Source: Ectobius pallidus
Taxonomy: Eukaryota > Arthropoda > Insecta > Blattodea > Ectobiidae
DNA length: 64,000 bases
Assembly (NCBI GenBank): GCA_964059195.1
Contig: CAXKWD010000007.1
Span: 156,101,269 to 156,165,268, forward strand
Direction: 5' to 3'
The position numbers and the translations under genes are program-made. The notes under the pieces are model-generated. The model was not told the origin of the DNA and made no database searches. It was given only the letters and a program-made list of their open reading frames with translations. How positions within the stretch are numbered: position 1 is the stretch's first letter; each line of letters starts with the position of its first letter. Positions 1 to 39,200 of the stretch are shown here, piece by piece.

Positions 1-411
1 GATTTTCAATGCAACTTTTCTTATTTAATTATTTTAATTGTATTGGTATTGCTGCAAAACCCATTTCATTTTTTTATTAATTTTTATAAGGTTATGGCTA
101 CATTGTTTACAATTTATAAATTTTTTGGTTACATTTTCTACAATTTATAACATTCTGAAAAAATAATACACATTGATTTGGGTGGGACTTAGGAGCATAA
201 TCGTTAAATATTGTACTACAACATTATTTCATGGAACTTAACGTGTAGTTTTGGTTTGAGGTAGAAATGTTGTTATTAATTCAAGACAAACATTGAAATT
301 TATATAGCATACCTCAGCAATTTCTGTTGCATGTTTTAAAATTTCCGTGGCATATTTGCATGCATATTTCATCTTATGATAGAGCATTATCTTCCAAGCC
401 TTAGTCATAAG
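1..411. other. AT-rich sequence, nothing recognised
   Basis: No coding, tRNA-like or terminal-repeat pattern was found. If the missing HMGCR exons lie further left, 1-8699 is intron; otherwise upstream DNA. Confidence 0.5.
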
Positions 412-900
412 TAGGGTTCAGATGTTTATGACCTTAAAATCTGAAAAATGTGACTACAAATATGACCTTAAAAATGACTAAATATGTCCCAAAAATCCTA
501 AATATGACCTAATAAAATAACATATTTTCAAAAAGAAATGTTCCAATTTCAAACTTTCAAAGACACTAAATTCTTACATCATATGAATTCTATCAGATAA
601 TCACTTTTTAACAATTTTGGTGATTTACAGTTTTACTTGTAATTAACTTCTATTTCTAAAAAAAATTGTTCCTGTTTGCTTGCTTCAACAGCTCCAAATA
701 CTCGTAATATTATGTAGACCTTGCATGTCCTACAAAATATGAACAATTGCATTAATTTTAAAATTTAAGTTACTATTAATTTGGCATAAACATTAAATTA
801 ATTTCAAATTAGGATAAGAAGCATGCAATTCGTTTTTAAATCCTGTTAGCAGCAAGAACGGAGGTTAGGATAAATATATATGTCATAAAAATCTGAACCC
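412..900 (+). mobile_element. Short hAT-type element (TAGGGTTC family)
   Basis: It begins TAGGGTTCAGATGTTTATGA and ends with the near-inverse ATCTGAACCC. The flanks gtcataag and atcataaa match at 6 of 8 bases, as an old 8-bp target duplication would. The inside is AT-rich with repeated 'aaatatgac' motifs and no coding sequence. Confidence 0.6.
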
Positions 901-1422
901 ATCATAAACATAACTAAGATATCGCACCTTTTATGCTACTAAAACTCAGTTTGCTTAAGAAAGCAAATTTGAAGTAGGCCTACATGTAAATAATTGTGGT
1001 ACACTGTAAACATATGCTTACCTCATGCATGAAAGTGAAGGTTGTATAATATGGAAGTAGGGAGAAGGCAGGCAGCACATTGTTACCTGTGTGATGGTAT
1101 TGCATTCACTTTCTCCACTCCCAGGAGAAAGTTGTGGAATGTCGGCACTATAACCTTGTGAGGGGTGTCCTTAAAACCATCACAACACTCTTGTATTTTT
1201 TTTTCACATTGCAAGATATAATTTATCATTTATGTTTGAAATAATGAAATCTTGAATAATAATTTCAGTATTCTCACAAAATTAAATAATCCTCATCTTC
1301 TGTTTCATTTGAAGCTCTTGGCCCAGTGGAAAATGTGCATTTTTTTTTCACTTCCTGTATTGTGGGTAGAGGAAATATTTTGTTCTACCCTCAAATTCAA
1401 AATTGAGTTTTTAACATAAATA

Positions 1423-1895
1423 CCGTATTTTTCGGACTATAAGACGCTCGGGACCATAAGATGCACCTTGATTTTAGCATGAAAATTTAAGTGGAAATAG
1501 TTTAATGTAATTCTAAACGAATATTCGTGGAAGCCTGAAAATATTTTTCACCCTCTCACAATGTATACAGCGTACGGTAAATGTAACGGAACAAGGCTGT
1601 TAGATCACCTCATAGAGACATCCTTCTGTATGAAAGAACCCAACATTTCTTTCTTTTTGCATTCTATACCTGGCTTCCCACTTCTCTCATTTTATTATTG
1701 TCACAAGTACACCGATGTACAGTCTGTGCCACGATTTGGAACTAACTTATTGTTTACAGTACCTTGTTTATGATTACGATATTACCGCAATTTGATTTTA
1801 TTTATTACTTTAGTCCACTTCGGACCATTAGACGCATTCGACTTTCAAGACTGTTTTCAAGTAAACAAGTGCATCTTATGGTCCGAAAAATACGG
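1423..1895. mobile_element. MITE with TA target duplication (CCGTATTTTTCGGAC termini)
   Basis: The left end CCGTATTTTTCGGACTATAA and right end GGTCCGAAAAATACGG are inverted repeats, each flanked by TA. Without the element the flanks read ttaacataaaTAcatg. The same unfilled sequence is present near 62050. TA target and size suggest a Tc1/mariner-pogo type MITE. The small ORFs inside look meaningless. Confidence 0.85.
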
Positions 1896-2343
1896 TACAT
1901 GTTTTGGAGTCCCCTGAATCCAAAAATACTATTTTCAGATACATGTTTATGTGTTTGTCTGTGAACAGCCTACCTCTGGAACGAAAAATTGTATGAAAAC
2001 AAATTTTGTATTTGGATTAGGTACCTTCAGGGGATCCGACATGAAGATTGGCGACAACTTTCACTTTTAATGCTATTTTACATGAAGAAAATTTCATTTT
2101 TTGCAATTTTCTCGAAAACAGCTCAAATGATTTTGAGCAAATTTTGTACATGAAGTGAAACTTTTTTTTTGCTAAAATTCAGGTCTAAACAACTGAATGT
2201 GTGCTATTTCAGCTTGATACTGTAATATCCATACAGGTTTTTTTTTCTCTTTTCCTTTCTTCTTTTTTGTTTCTTGGGCTGCAATAACAACTTCCGGTGG
2301 CCGCATGCAAGGGCAGTTGGACAGGCATGTTATAGATTATCAC

Positions 2344-3206
2344 TAGGGGGCGGATTTCTATGTCATGTCATATTTTTCCCCTTTGCATTATTTCAGGTTT
2401 CCGACTAATTTAAACCCGATTCCAAGCATCCTGATGAAAATGGAACGGTTTTATTGTGCATATAACTGCATATTTAGGAAATTTTCAACTATAGTAACAT
2501 ATTTATTATGAATATGCATATTTTTGGCATATTTGTGTGCATATTAAAGAAATTTTAAAGTTTCATTTCATATTTTGTAAATTTTGCATTATAATGATAC
2601 TTTTTGAGAATTTACAGATATTTAAAATAATTAACACTATATTTCAATTGTCGGCCGCGGTGGTCTAGAGGTAGCGTGCCCGCCTCTAGATCCGCAGGGC
2701 GCAGGATCAAACCCAGCCGCGGTCGATGGATTTTTCAGGACGTAAAAATCCTGGGCACGGAGTCCTCCGGGAGGGACTTTAAGCTGGGGGTCCCGTGTCG
2801 TAGATTTACGGCAAGTAAAAGAATTCCAAGCCTAAATTAGAGCCTCTGGACAAAATTTCTCGGCCCTTTCAGTCCAAGAAATACTTAGTTTCCAGAGGGG
2901 GGTTGCGAGGCGATGGGCTTACCACCTGTCCCTCTACCCTCTCTCGGAAAATAAGCATATCAAAATTAGTATAGGTAATGAAACCTCCACTTGGAGGCCC
3001 CTTCGACCCACCTGGGGATCATAGGGTACCAGATACAGATACAGATATTTTAATAAAAAATGTATTGTAATGAACCTTTAAAAAAAATATACACAATGTG
3101 TAAGTAGTAAAATCATATTTTAAATTTTATTGGCCACATTTTAATGCTTTATAGGTCATAAATGCGCTTATATCATAATTTTTAGGTCATAGAAATCTGC
3201 CCCCTA
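2344..3206 (+). mobile_element. hAT-type element with perfect 8-bp target duplication, carrying a SINE
   Basis: The termini TAGGGGGCGGATTTCTATG and ATAGAAATCTGCCCCCTA are inverted repeats. Both flanks read ATTATCAC (2336-2343 and 3207-3214), an exact 8-bp target duplication diagnostic of the hAT superfamily. A tRNA-derived SINE (2653-3046) sits inside it. No transposase is recognisable. Confidence 0.85.
2653..3046 (+). repeat. tRNA-derived SINE, family A
   Basis: The head has A-box- and B-box-like segments (GGTGGTCTAGAGGTAGCG, AGGATCAAACCC). The body is about 300 bp and the tail is the short repeat (CAGATA)n. A diverged inverted copy lies at 5592-5938. Confidence 0.75.
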
Positions 3207-3214
3207 ATTATCAC

Positions 3215-3300
3215 CATATACATGTAAAAGAATTTCTGCAGGATGTAATTCCTGAACACTGGTGATGATTACAGGCCTAAGTATCATTAAGTAACCTGCC
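3215..3300 (+). repeat. Fragment of SINE family B
   Basis: The stretch 'atgtaaaagaatttctgcag ... acaggcctaagt' matches the 3' part of the SINE at 7606-7795. Confidence 0.5.
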
Positions 3301-3756
3301 TTTCGCTGTTAGTTATTCTAAACATCTGTCGTAAATAAATTCACAGAAAATTATTACAATTTTTTTTCTTAAATTTAGATTGGCTTCTTCTTTATAATAC
3401 GTGATTAGGCCTCCTGGATTGATTACGAAGGAAGATCAATCATGTGTACACAGTTGTACTCATTCAGGTCTTAGCCATGACATACATAAATTTTCTTTAT
3501 GTTTGTGATGTATGAAAAAAAAATGTTTTTAGCATAGTCATTCTGAGTCATTGTCGTTAAGGGAAAGTGATTTATCTATGCAGCTAAGCAGTCATGTTTA
3601 GGCACATGCTGAGTGAGATTAAGAATGATTACAACAGTCATCCAGTAACTAACTCTCTTTTTCTGTTACTTCAAGACATAGCCAGGTTTTCTGAAATATT
3701 CGACTGGCTGAAAATATTCTACAGAGTGGTGCAGAGAAACAGGAAAATTTGAAATA

Positions 3757-4447
3757 CAGTAGAGCCTCGGTAATTCGAGCCCCGGTATTTCAAGGTTCCG
3801 TGTAATTCGAGCTGATCTTAAGAAAATTAAAATTGGCCATAAAACTAGAGTAAAATCCCGTTTTTATACGGTGTCCGCAAGTAAGTTTTACGCACTTCCG
3901 AATGTGTTACATTTTGAGCTTTCTTTCAATTTTGCCATGTACAAAAATGCAGGTAAAACTGTCCCACTTAGGGTTTTTGTTCATAATACACAGAAAGACT
4001 GCTAATGCATTTCTATTACACATTGACAGAAACCGTTAGGTTCGATTTTTCTTTGTCGGGACCTCGTGTCAATCAATTGTACAGTGCATATTTCCCCATC
4101 CTTTCAGAAAAGAATACTGTATTGTTACAGTAATCCCTACAATGGTAATTAAAAGTGTTTTCCTAGTAACATCGCTTTCCCGTTCCACTCCATTAAGGGT
4201 CAGACAATGACTTAATCCTTTAAGGATGCCGATGTAGAAAATTGGAAATGTTTGACAATATATACATACAGTTAACACAGGTATGTAGGCCTACTATATT
4301 GTTTATTTATTTAAACCATTATTGTGCTCATTAAACATTTATATGCGATTCACCCATTGATTTAGTGAAATTTCCGTATAATCCGAGTTTTTTTGTAATT
4401 TGAGGTAGCCTCAGCCCCAATTCGCTCGAATTATCGGGGTTCTACTG
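3757..4447. mobile_element. pogo/Tigger-type non-autonomous element
   Basis: The ends CAGTAGAGCCTCGGTAATTC and CTCGAATTATCGGGGTTCTACTG (inverse) are flanked by TA on both sides. CAGT-type termini with TA duplication fit pogo/Tigger. The inside carries no transposase. A further pair of internal 'ttcgag/ctcgaa' blocks repeats the terminal motif. Confidence 0.75.
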
Positions 4448-4539
4448 TACTTAGAAAAAATTAAGGAAATTTACAAAACTTTATTTGATGCTGGAAATAT
4501 GTTCAAGAGTGGAAATTTCGTTATGCATCACTTTTTAAA

Positions 4540-4930
4540 AATTAAGTCACTTAAGTGCTGTCCATTTCGCCGTACACATTCAGTAAGTTGATTCTGAAGA
4601 TTTTTCACAGCCTGGTGCAATGTGTTCTTTGGGATGTTGGCGATGTTTTCTTCAATCTGAGTCTTGAGCTGGGTAAGGTTTGTTGGTCTAGTATGGTATA
4701 CAACGCTCCTCAGATGTCCCCATAAAAAATAGTCACAAACTGAGAGGTCTGGCAGTCAAGCGATGTTAGCATTCCTTGAAATAATGCGATCCCCAAACAA
4801 ACACCTCACTGCTACCATAGATTGTTGAGCAGTGTGAGATGGCTCCATCCTGTTGAAACCAGGTTTGCTGAATGTCAAAATTTGGAAGAGAATGGAGCCT
4901 TGGTGCCAAAATCCAATATCAACTTCAAAT
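4540..4930 (-). pseudogene. Degenerate Tc1/mariner-superfamily (DDE_3) transposase, C-terminal part
   Basis: Read on the - strand: FQQDGATSHTAQQSM, FGDRIISRNANIA-stop-LPDLSVCDYFLWGHLRS, ENIANIPKNTLHQAVKNLQN and LTECVRRNGQH. The catalytic Asp in QQDGA, the PDLS-CD-FLWG block and the ECVRRNG ending are typical. A stop stands in place of the usual Trp and the N-terminal half is absent, so it is a dead fragment. Confidence 0.8.
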
Positions 4931-4983
4931 TTTCTTGGTTCTCTGTGCCACCCTGTATTACAACTTTTGAAAGCGATTTAAAT

Positions 4984-5200
4984 ACGAGGTGCATCCAGAC
5001 AGTAAGTTTCCTTGGACTGTTTAGAGAAACAAAACACAATTTCATGGAAATATTTATTGCAGCATATACAGCAAGTGTTCAGCAATTTTTAACAAATTTG
5101 CCACCAGATACGAACCACTGAAAGAATAATATGGAAAAATTGTGAACAAATCTTTCATATGTATAATAAAATTCATTACTATAAAGCAAAGTTCTTTCAG
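4984..5200 (+). mobile_element. Probable mariner terminal fragment
   Basis: The sequence gaggtgcatccagacagtaa is close to the terminal repeat of mariner elements common in insects. It follows directly on the transposase fragment and has no visible partner end. Confidence 0.4.
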
Positions 5201-5591
5201 CTTTCAACATGGAATTTGATATATTTCTCATTTTATCACCATTACAAAACATAGCCATAGTTTTTGTTATTAATCAATGAATTCTTAGGCCAAAGCATAA
5301 AATGTAGAGACTGGTGGTAGCATTGCATAGTGTAGTAGGTGTAAAGTGTTTGTCATGGATCATGTGAATTCCACTGATGAGGACAACTGAAGGCTACAGA
5401 TGCCATGAGGAAGTAATAAATTTGTGGTATTGACTAAGTCATAAACATTTAACCATCGTTACCTTAACATTACTGTTGGTTTTACATTTTTAGTAGCTGA
5501 GCTTGCTGCTTATAAAATTACGATAAATTTACAATATGATTACAATAGTAGACATCAATAAATGGATGATAATAATAATGATGATGATGAT

Positions 5592-5938
5592 GACACCCTA
5601 TCATCCCATGGATGAGATAGAGGGTTACTGTTTTAGACATTTAGTTACACTTATTTTCTTAGAGAGGACAGAGAAACAGGTGGTTATCACCCCAACAACC
5701 CTCTAGAGGAAGTTGGATTATTATGTGCCTATGAAAAGTCCAAGGAATTTTGTCCAAAGGCTCTATTTTAAGCTTGGAGTTCTTTAAAGTGCCATAAATT
5801 TATGTCATACTGGTAGATTCCTGTCTTGAAGATGCTCCCAGAGGACTCTTTGCCGAGGATTTTTATATACTGAAAAATCCATTAACCACGGATGGGTTTT
5901 AACCCACGACCTTTAAATCCAACCCTACAGTGGCCAGT
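5592..5938 (-). repeat. SINE family A, inverted diverged copy
   Basis: Read on the - strand it matches the element at 2653-3046 (gatttttcag..., 'ccgaggatttttata', the 'caaaatttctcggcc' equivalent and the final 'cctatcatcccatgg' block) with many substitutions. Confidence 0.65.
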
Positions 5939-6158
5939 AATTTTATATTGAGTTATGAAAACATAAGCACTATTTTATCTGAGAAGGGTAAATGTATCTG
6001 TTTTTCACGTGTGAAAGTGCAAAATTTTTCATGATATCACAAGCGTGACTAAAAACGCAGAACATATTCATCTTACTGCAGAATCACAAAATAATTGATG
6101 AAACTTTGTAAATTACATTGCAAGCAAATTAAAGGTGGCAACCATAGATGGTGATGTC

Positions 6159-6783
6159 TAGGGTTCGGATGTTTATGACATTTCATATTTTTATCCTGAC
6201 CTCTGTTCTCGCCGTAAACACAAAATAAACATGAAATGCATGCTTGATATCCTAATCAGATCGTTTTTATTTGACATATAATGTTATATTTTGGTCATTT
6301 TTACGGTGTTGGTCATATTTTGGTGAAATTTATAATTTAACGTCATATTTCTGTCATAAATTCCATAATTGAGCACACTTGTACTTGTTTGTACTACATG
6401 GTCGAGTTGAATTTGAAATTTATTTAACGTTAAGCCTTATTTAGATTTTAAAATTAATGCAATTATTCATATTTTATAGGGTCAGGGGTGTACAAAATAT
6501 TATTTGGAGCTGATGAAGCGAGCAAAGAGGAGCAAATTCTTTGGAATTAAAAGTTCAGTACAAGTAGAACTGTAAATCACCTGTATAATTGTTAAAAAGT
6601 GGTTTTCTAATTGAATCCATTTGATAAAATAATTTAGTGTCATTAAACGTTTTGAACTTAAACATTTTTTTTTTTAGAAAACACGTTCTTTTATTAGATC
6701 ATATTTAGGGTTTTATGGGTCATATTTAGTCATTTTTAAAGGCATATTTTCCGTCCTTTTAGGTAATAAATATCCAAACCCTA
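6159..6783 (+). mobile_element. hAT-type element (TAGGGTTCGGAT family)
   Basis: It begins TAGGGTTCGGATGTTTATGA and ends AATATCCAAACCCTA. Flanks gtgatgtc and gtgatgat agree at 6 of 8 bases. Its interior resembles the inverse of the 412-900 element ('tagggttttatgggtcatatttag'). Confidence 0.65.
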
Positions 6784-6789
6784 GTGATG

Positions 6790-8699
6790 ATTCTGATTTG
6801 ATTATAAGCAAATTGTGATGATAAAAATTGTTAGTTCATGTTTCAATCAATCTCATGATTGATCAATATATACTGAAAATGAGAATTTATTTGCGTCTTG
6901 AAAATAAACCAAGCCACCAGAATTAAAATTAACAGTTGCTGAAGTTTTTGTGAACTGTTAGTACTGACCTTCTAATTCTGCTACTAGAATGTGAAATAAA
7001 AATTATATTATTATTGTATGCTTAGAAAATAAACATAGTAACTGAATTTAGGACACCAAGAACTGACACAAGTATCACTGTGCTATTTGGCACAAGAAAG
7101 TGTCACTGTACAGAAATTACAATGTAGTAAAATGTGATTTTTATTAAAGCTATATGTGATTTTCTTAACCAGTTATTTCGTAACAAAGTATTCAGTTTGC
7201 AACATTTGTAGAGTTAATGGCACAATCAGAAGTTTGATGCGTATATTTACATATCAGGATTTTTGCTTGCAAAAGGCAGAGTGTATATATTAACCTTGAT
7301 ATTGGGATGTGGTGTTTTCTGTTTACTTTATTTCTCATAAGGAGGGTTAGTATTTTTAGATATGGACCTATTTTCATAGGGCAAATTAGCGCTCATGTTA
7401 AAGAACCACATTGTGAAACAATGTCTCAGTTGAGAATGGAAGCAATTTTCTCGCACCTTTTGCTCCTTTTTAAGGCTTTTGTCCCCTTTCCCCCTTTTTT
7501 TATGTTTTACTGCAGCTTTTTAATAATCTTCTAAAGCGCATTTAATAGTTTCTAGCTTATGACTTAAATTTGATAGTTTTTGTATTACATAATTATCTTG
7601 ATTTTGCCGGCACAGTTAGTATCACGCTGGCTTTCTGTGCCCTAGGTTGTGGGTTCGATCCCAGCCCAGGTCGATGGCATTTATGTGTGCATAAATGTGA
7701 CAGTAGATGTACTGGCATGTAAAAGAATTCCTGCGGTACAAAATTCTGGCACACCGGCGACGGTCACAGGCCTAAGTTGCAGTATATCCCCCAACCAATC
7801 TTGATTTTGCTCCAATATTTAAGATCTTGAATAACTTTCAATTAAATTTTTATCAGCATTATATCACATCACTATTTCCAGTTAAAAACAGCGAATAATC
7901 CAGTAAAAATTGGAATTGGTTTGGAATGTTTCTCCCACTCCTTCACCTGTATTTCCACTGTTCAGGGTTCTGTATTACACCTCTTTACTATCAAGCTATA
8001 AAAATATATATTTCCCACAAAACATTGTTCGATCATCCCTGCACACTTGTTAATTATTCTTTTCATAAGCGTAAAAATTCTAGAAATGATTCACACTGTA
8101 GTGTTTCCCTTCAGCTACTGATTTTAAGCCTACTGTAGAAGTAATTACTTTGGGCGGTGTCTGTAATAGAGTATGAATTGCATTGATGTTACGGGCTTTA
8201 ATGTCAGATCCTATATATATATATATCAATCTTTAAGGGACGTGGTCTTTAACTGAGGTTTTACTGTAATATGAAATGTAGGAACTCTGGTTCCACTGTC
8301 TTTTTTTAAAATCTTCATTGTATGGTTCATCTGTTAGGTAAAAAAAAGCTGTAGTTGTTTCAGTTGGAATGTTTGCAATAGTATTTTTAATATTCAGTTA
8401 GATAACTAATTGCATACTTCATGGTTTAAAGTTCACGTTTCAAAAGTATTAAGTGTATATAAGTTTCAAGTTTAATTATTGTGGGTTACCAATGTCATAA
8501 AGTATTATTACCGCTATTACAGCTGTTGTGGATGTGAATGAAATGGTGACAAAGTGACCATAACACACAAACTGCTAATTTGGTAGTTGGGAGTCCTTGA
8601 TCTGGATGTGAGGAAACACTTTCCATTCTGTTATGTCAGCCAGGTTAGGTAAGAGTTTCTCCGTTCGCTTTCCCTGCTCAAGGTTATGTTGTGTTTCAG
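6790..8699. other. Sequence left of first recognised HMGCR exon
   Basis: Apart from the SINE at 7606-7795 it holds only AT-rich DNA. I looked for an exon ending in the residues before GIAGLF and found none. It is most likely intron. Confidence 0.5.
7606..7795 (+). repeat. tRNA-derived SINE, family B
   Basis: It has the B-box-like GTGGGTTCGATCCCAGCC and an A-box-like 'agttagtatcacgctggc'. The body contains 'atgtaaaagaattcctgcgg' and ends 'acaggcctaagt'. It is a short, multi-copy-type retroelement with no coding potential. Confidence 0.65.
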
Positions 8700-36062
<27,363 letters not shown>

Positions 36063-36104
36063 AGCACTTCCACTGTATTAACTTTCCATTAAATTATTAT
36101 TCAC

Positions 36105-36110
36105 AATAAA
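36105..36110 (+). terminator. HMGCR poly(A) signal AATAAA
   Basis: A canonical AATAAA lies 43 bp after the HMGCR stop; an ATTAAA is at about 36089. Cleavage would normally fall 10-30 nt on, which is inside the XPA terminal coding exon on the other strand. Confidence 0.75.
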
Positions 36111-36122
36111 GAAACATTGAGT

Positions 36123-36277
36123 TTACATCTTCTCAAACGTCTCGCTGAAGTCACACGTTGTGCAGGTGTGGCTGTATGTGTCTTCTTCTTCATTGTAAGT
36201 TTCTGGACCAAACTGATGCTCATGCGAGGCCTTGATGGTGCGATCGTACAAACTGCTTCGCACGGACATGCGTAAGG
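36123..36277 (-). CDS. XPA: XPA exon 6: C-terminal TFIIH-binding segment
   Basis: The acceptor atgcacag precedes CC, completing Ala. The product is [50 protein letters not shown], then TAA. The HxHxxGPE-like region, Cys pair and EKM ending match the C-terminus of animal XPA. Confidence 0.96.
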
Positions 36278-39200
36278 CTGTGCATAAGAACACAGTGGAG
36301 GTGAGAACTAATCTAGTCAGCTTATTGTCTACCATTTGTAAAAGTCAACTAACGTTTTTTTTAAAACATTTTTCTCTTTCTCGACTGTGGAGTCTCAAGC
36401 AAGTGATATAATTTAAAGAACAGATGCTAGGTTAAGTTGAATTAAGACTGAATTTATTATGTGGTGATGGGAAGGTGAATCACTTTGTTAGAGCCCACAA
36501 GTTAAACAAAGAGAGTATTAGCCTCATTGTAGTAATTATGGCTTGGATGTTTATGAAAAATAGTTAGGTTATTTGTGATGAATAAAATCTAGAATGTTGG
36601 TATAAAATGGTAATTAATTTTGGTGATATTTCATATAAAAAAAATGTAAATTTTGGTATTATTTCATACTTTATTTACCCGAATTTAACACTAAAGGAAA
36701 AAATTAAATTGAACCGAAATAATAAACTGCCTCATTTTCATAGCAATAAAGTAACACAACTCCTAACACTCCGTGGCGCTACATCCCTGGAGAGACTTGG
36801 CCTACCACCCGACCGCTGCGTTATCTAACACAGGCAGATGGCAGGATTGGGGGGCATGTGGTCAGCATGCCGACACCCACAGCCGTTGATGGTGGTTTTC
36901 ATGACCGGAGCCGCTACTTCTCTATCAAGTAGCACCTCAATTTGAATCACGAGGCTGAGTACGTTTAGGGATTTGAGGTAATCAGTATGTGGCTGTACTT
37001 GGAAGTAGGGTAACCATCCATGGTAGTCAACTGGCTATGATGTAAATATTTATACCATCACTGTACGCTTATTTAAAATCTTGTTTATTTCTTGTAAACT
37101 TTAATATATATATTTCTATGAATAAAATGGAACATCTATAAAGGAAATCTTTCTGAATTCCACTAATGTATGAGTAATAATATTGTGAAGTGTAGATTCG
37201 TATACAGATCTTCTAAAACTGATATTTGCATATTAAATTTTTCTTTATTTCTCGTGGATATAACTGCGATCTTGTCAAACTTATATGCAGCAAAATATAG
37301 AGATCCCTATTTATGATATTGTGGAAAACTGATTTATATGACCACCTAAAGATTTGTTTTTAATTTACTCTATTTTATATTATATTAGGTTTACATTGAA
37401 ATTAGCAGAAGAAAATGTAAGACGTCATAAACATCCAGGCCTTAGTATTAAGCTTAGATGCTTAAATTGTAACAGTGAAAACATAGACAGGTGTAAGGTA
37501 AATAAATGGTGCATAATTTTTAGCACAAATTTTCCATACATGTGGCATTTTAGTGGCAGAGGAAGTGGAAAATGCAGTGCAAATCAATGTAATCAAATAA
37601 AAGAAATTGCAGCATTTCTTAAGAATTATAGAATAGGAGCAACGAATTACCACAAAGCTTTTCATATATAATTACTAACTTATTGAATTTAAACTGTATT
37701 AAGGTCTTAATACTTTGATATCATAAAAAAGAAAAACCAATGTGCATGAAATGTAAATAAGAAAAGCATAGGGTACAGTGCTTTTTTTCAAGTGCATTAA
37801 TATTGTAGTATAGCCACAAATAAAAGTTGATATTCCAAATATACTTTTTAATAGAATGGTACCGGTGTTTGTTTCTGTCCTGGTTGGGTTCAGCCACACC
37901 ATTATAAAAAAAATGTGTCTATTAAACAACCTTCAATCAATATGGAATATGAAAAACACAATCTATCTTAATCTAGTTAGTGAGCTAGAAAACAATTTTG
38001 TAACATACAAGGAATACTATAGAAATTGTAAGAACGAGATTTCTAAAAGATAAAGGTCAGATGTGATTCTCCTACTTCAATGACTGGGGATGATCATCTG
38101 ATCTGTAATCCACTACTGTATCTAAACTGAAATGAGCACTGTAGTTTCCTATCTTTCCTTATATTCATGTTTATATTTCATTCTGATAAAAAATTACATA
38201 ATCATAGGTCAGCTAATAGGCTTTACGCCTTGGAAAATTGTGTGAGATGAGTGTATTGAAATATCCTAAACATATAGCAATTGCTGTGAACAAAACATCA
38301 AACAAGCTATTAAAAATATGCAGGTGGAAATTTTAGAAGCAAATTTAGCTTCATCTATATGGTCATTTAAATGCATACCTATTGTACAGACAGAAGACAT
38401 TTTAAAATTCAAAGCCCTTTAAAGTTCAAATTGTAATTCAGCTGTTAACTGATTTCAACTGAAATTGTACTCTGGACATGAGAAAGTGGCATTTTCTTAC
38501 GTTATTCAAAAATTGTACTGCACTACATCAGCCATGGTGAAGATTTGGTTGTGCGCAATCGTTGTGTCTCAACTTGCACAGCATCTAGTGAAGATTGGAG
38601 GGGGACATGCGTAATGAATCAAGTATAATTACGAGTCAGGGTTTGGCTTTGCCTGCTCTAAACTTTATTTTATGAAAAGCTGTTAGAAATACCATTGGCA
38701 TATCTATTCTCCTAAGGATTTAACAGACATATCTTGGAGATAGATATATAAGCATTCATGAACCACAGATTATTGTCTCTGTTGGACATTACATGAGAAT
38801 ATTATAGGAGACCATTAGGGCATTCAGTCATAGGAGAGAGGTTCCATCTGGCGCTGTGAATTGATCTCCGGCTTAGCTCAGTTGGTAGAGCATTGGTGCG
38901 AATAGCCAAAAGTCCTGGGTTCAAGTCCCAGTGTTGGAGGAATTTTTCTCCTATAATATTCTCATATCTTGGAGAGTTTTCTTTATTATTTCTTATTTTA
39001 TAAAATCGTATTGCTCTAAATTAGCCATGATAAGAATTTTGTTGTGTCAAACTTACACAGCAACTAGTGGAAGTTTGTGTGGGAACATGCATAGTGAGTC
39101 AAAATATAATTATGAATCAGAGTTCTGCCTTGTCTGCTCTAAACTTTATTTTATAAAAACCTGTTAGAAATACCATTAACACAATATTTACATACCTCCT

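Noticed and set aside
37354..37671. Novel small Cys-containing protein in XPA intron 5
   Set aside because: No family resemblance, no splice or start context, AT-rich codons, and it overlaps an equally long frame on the other strand.
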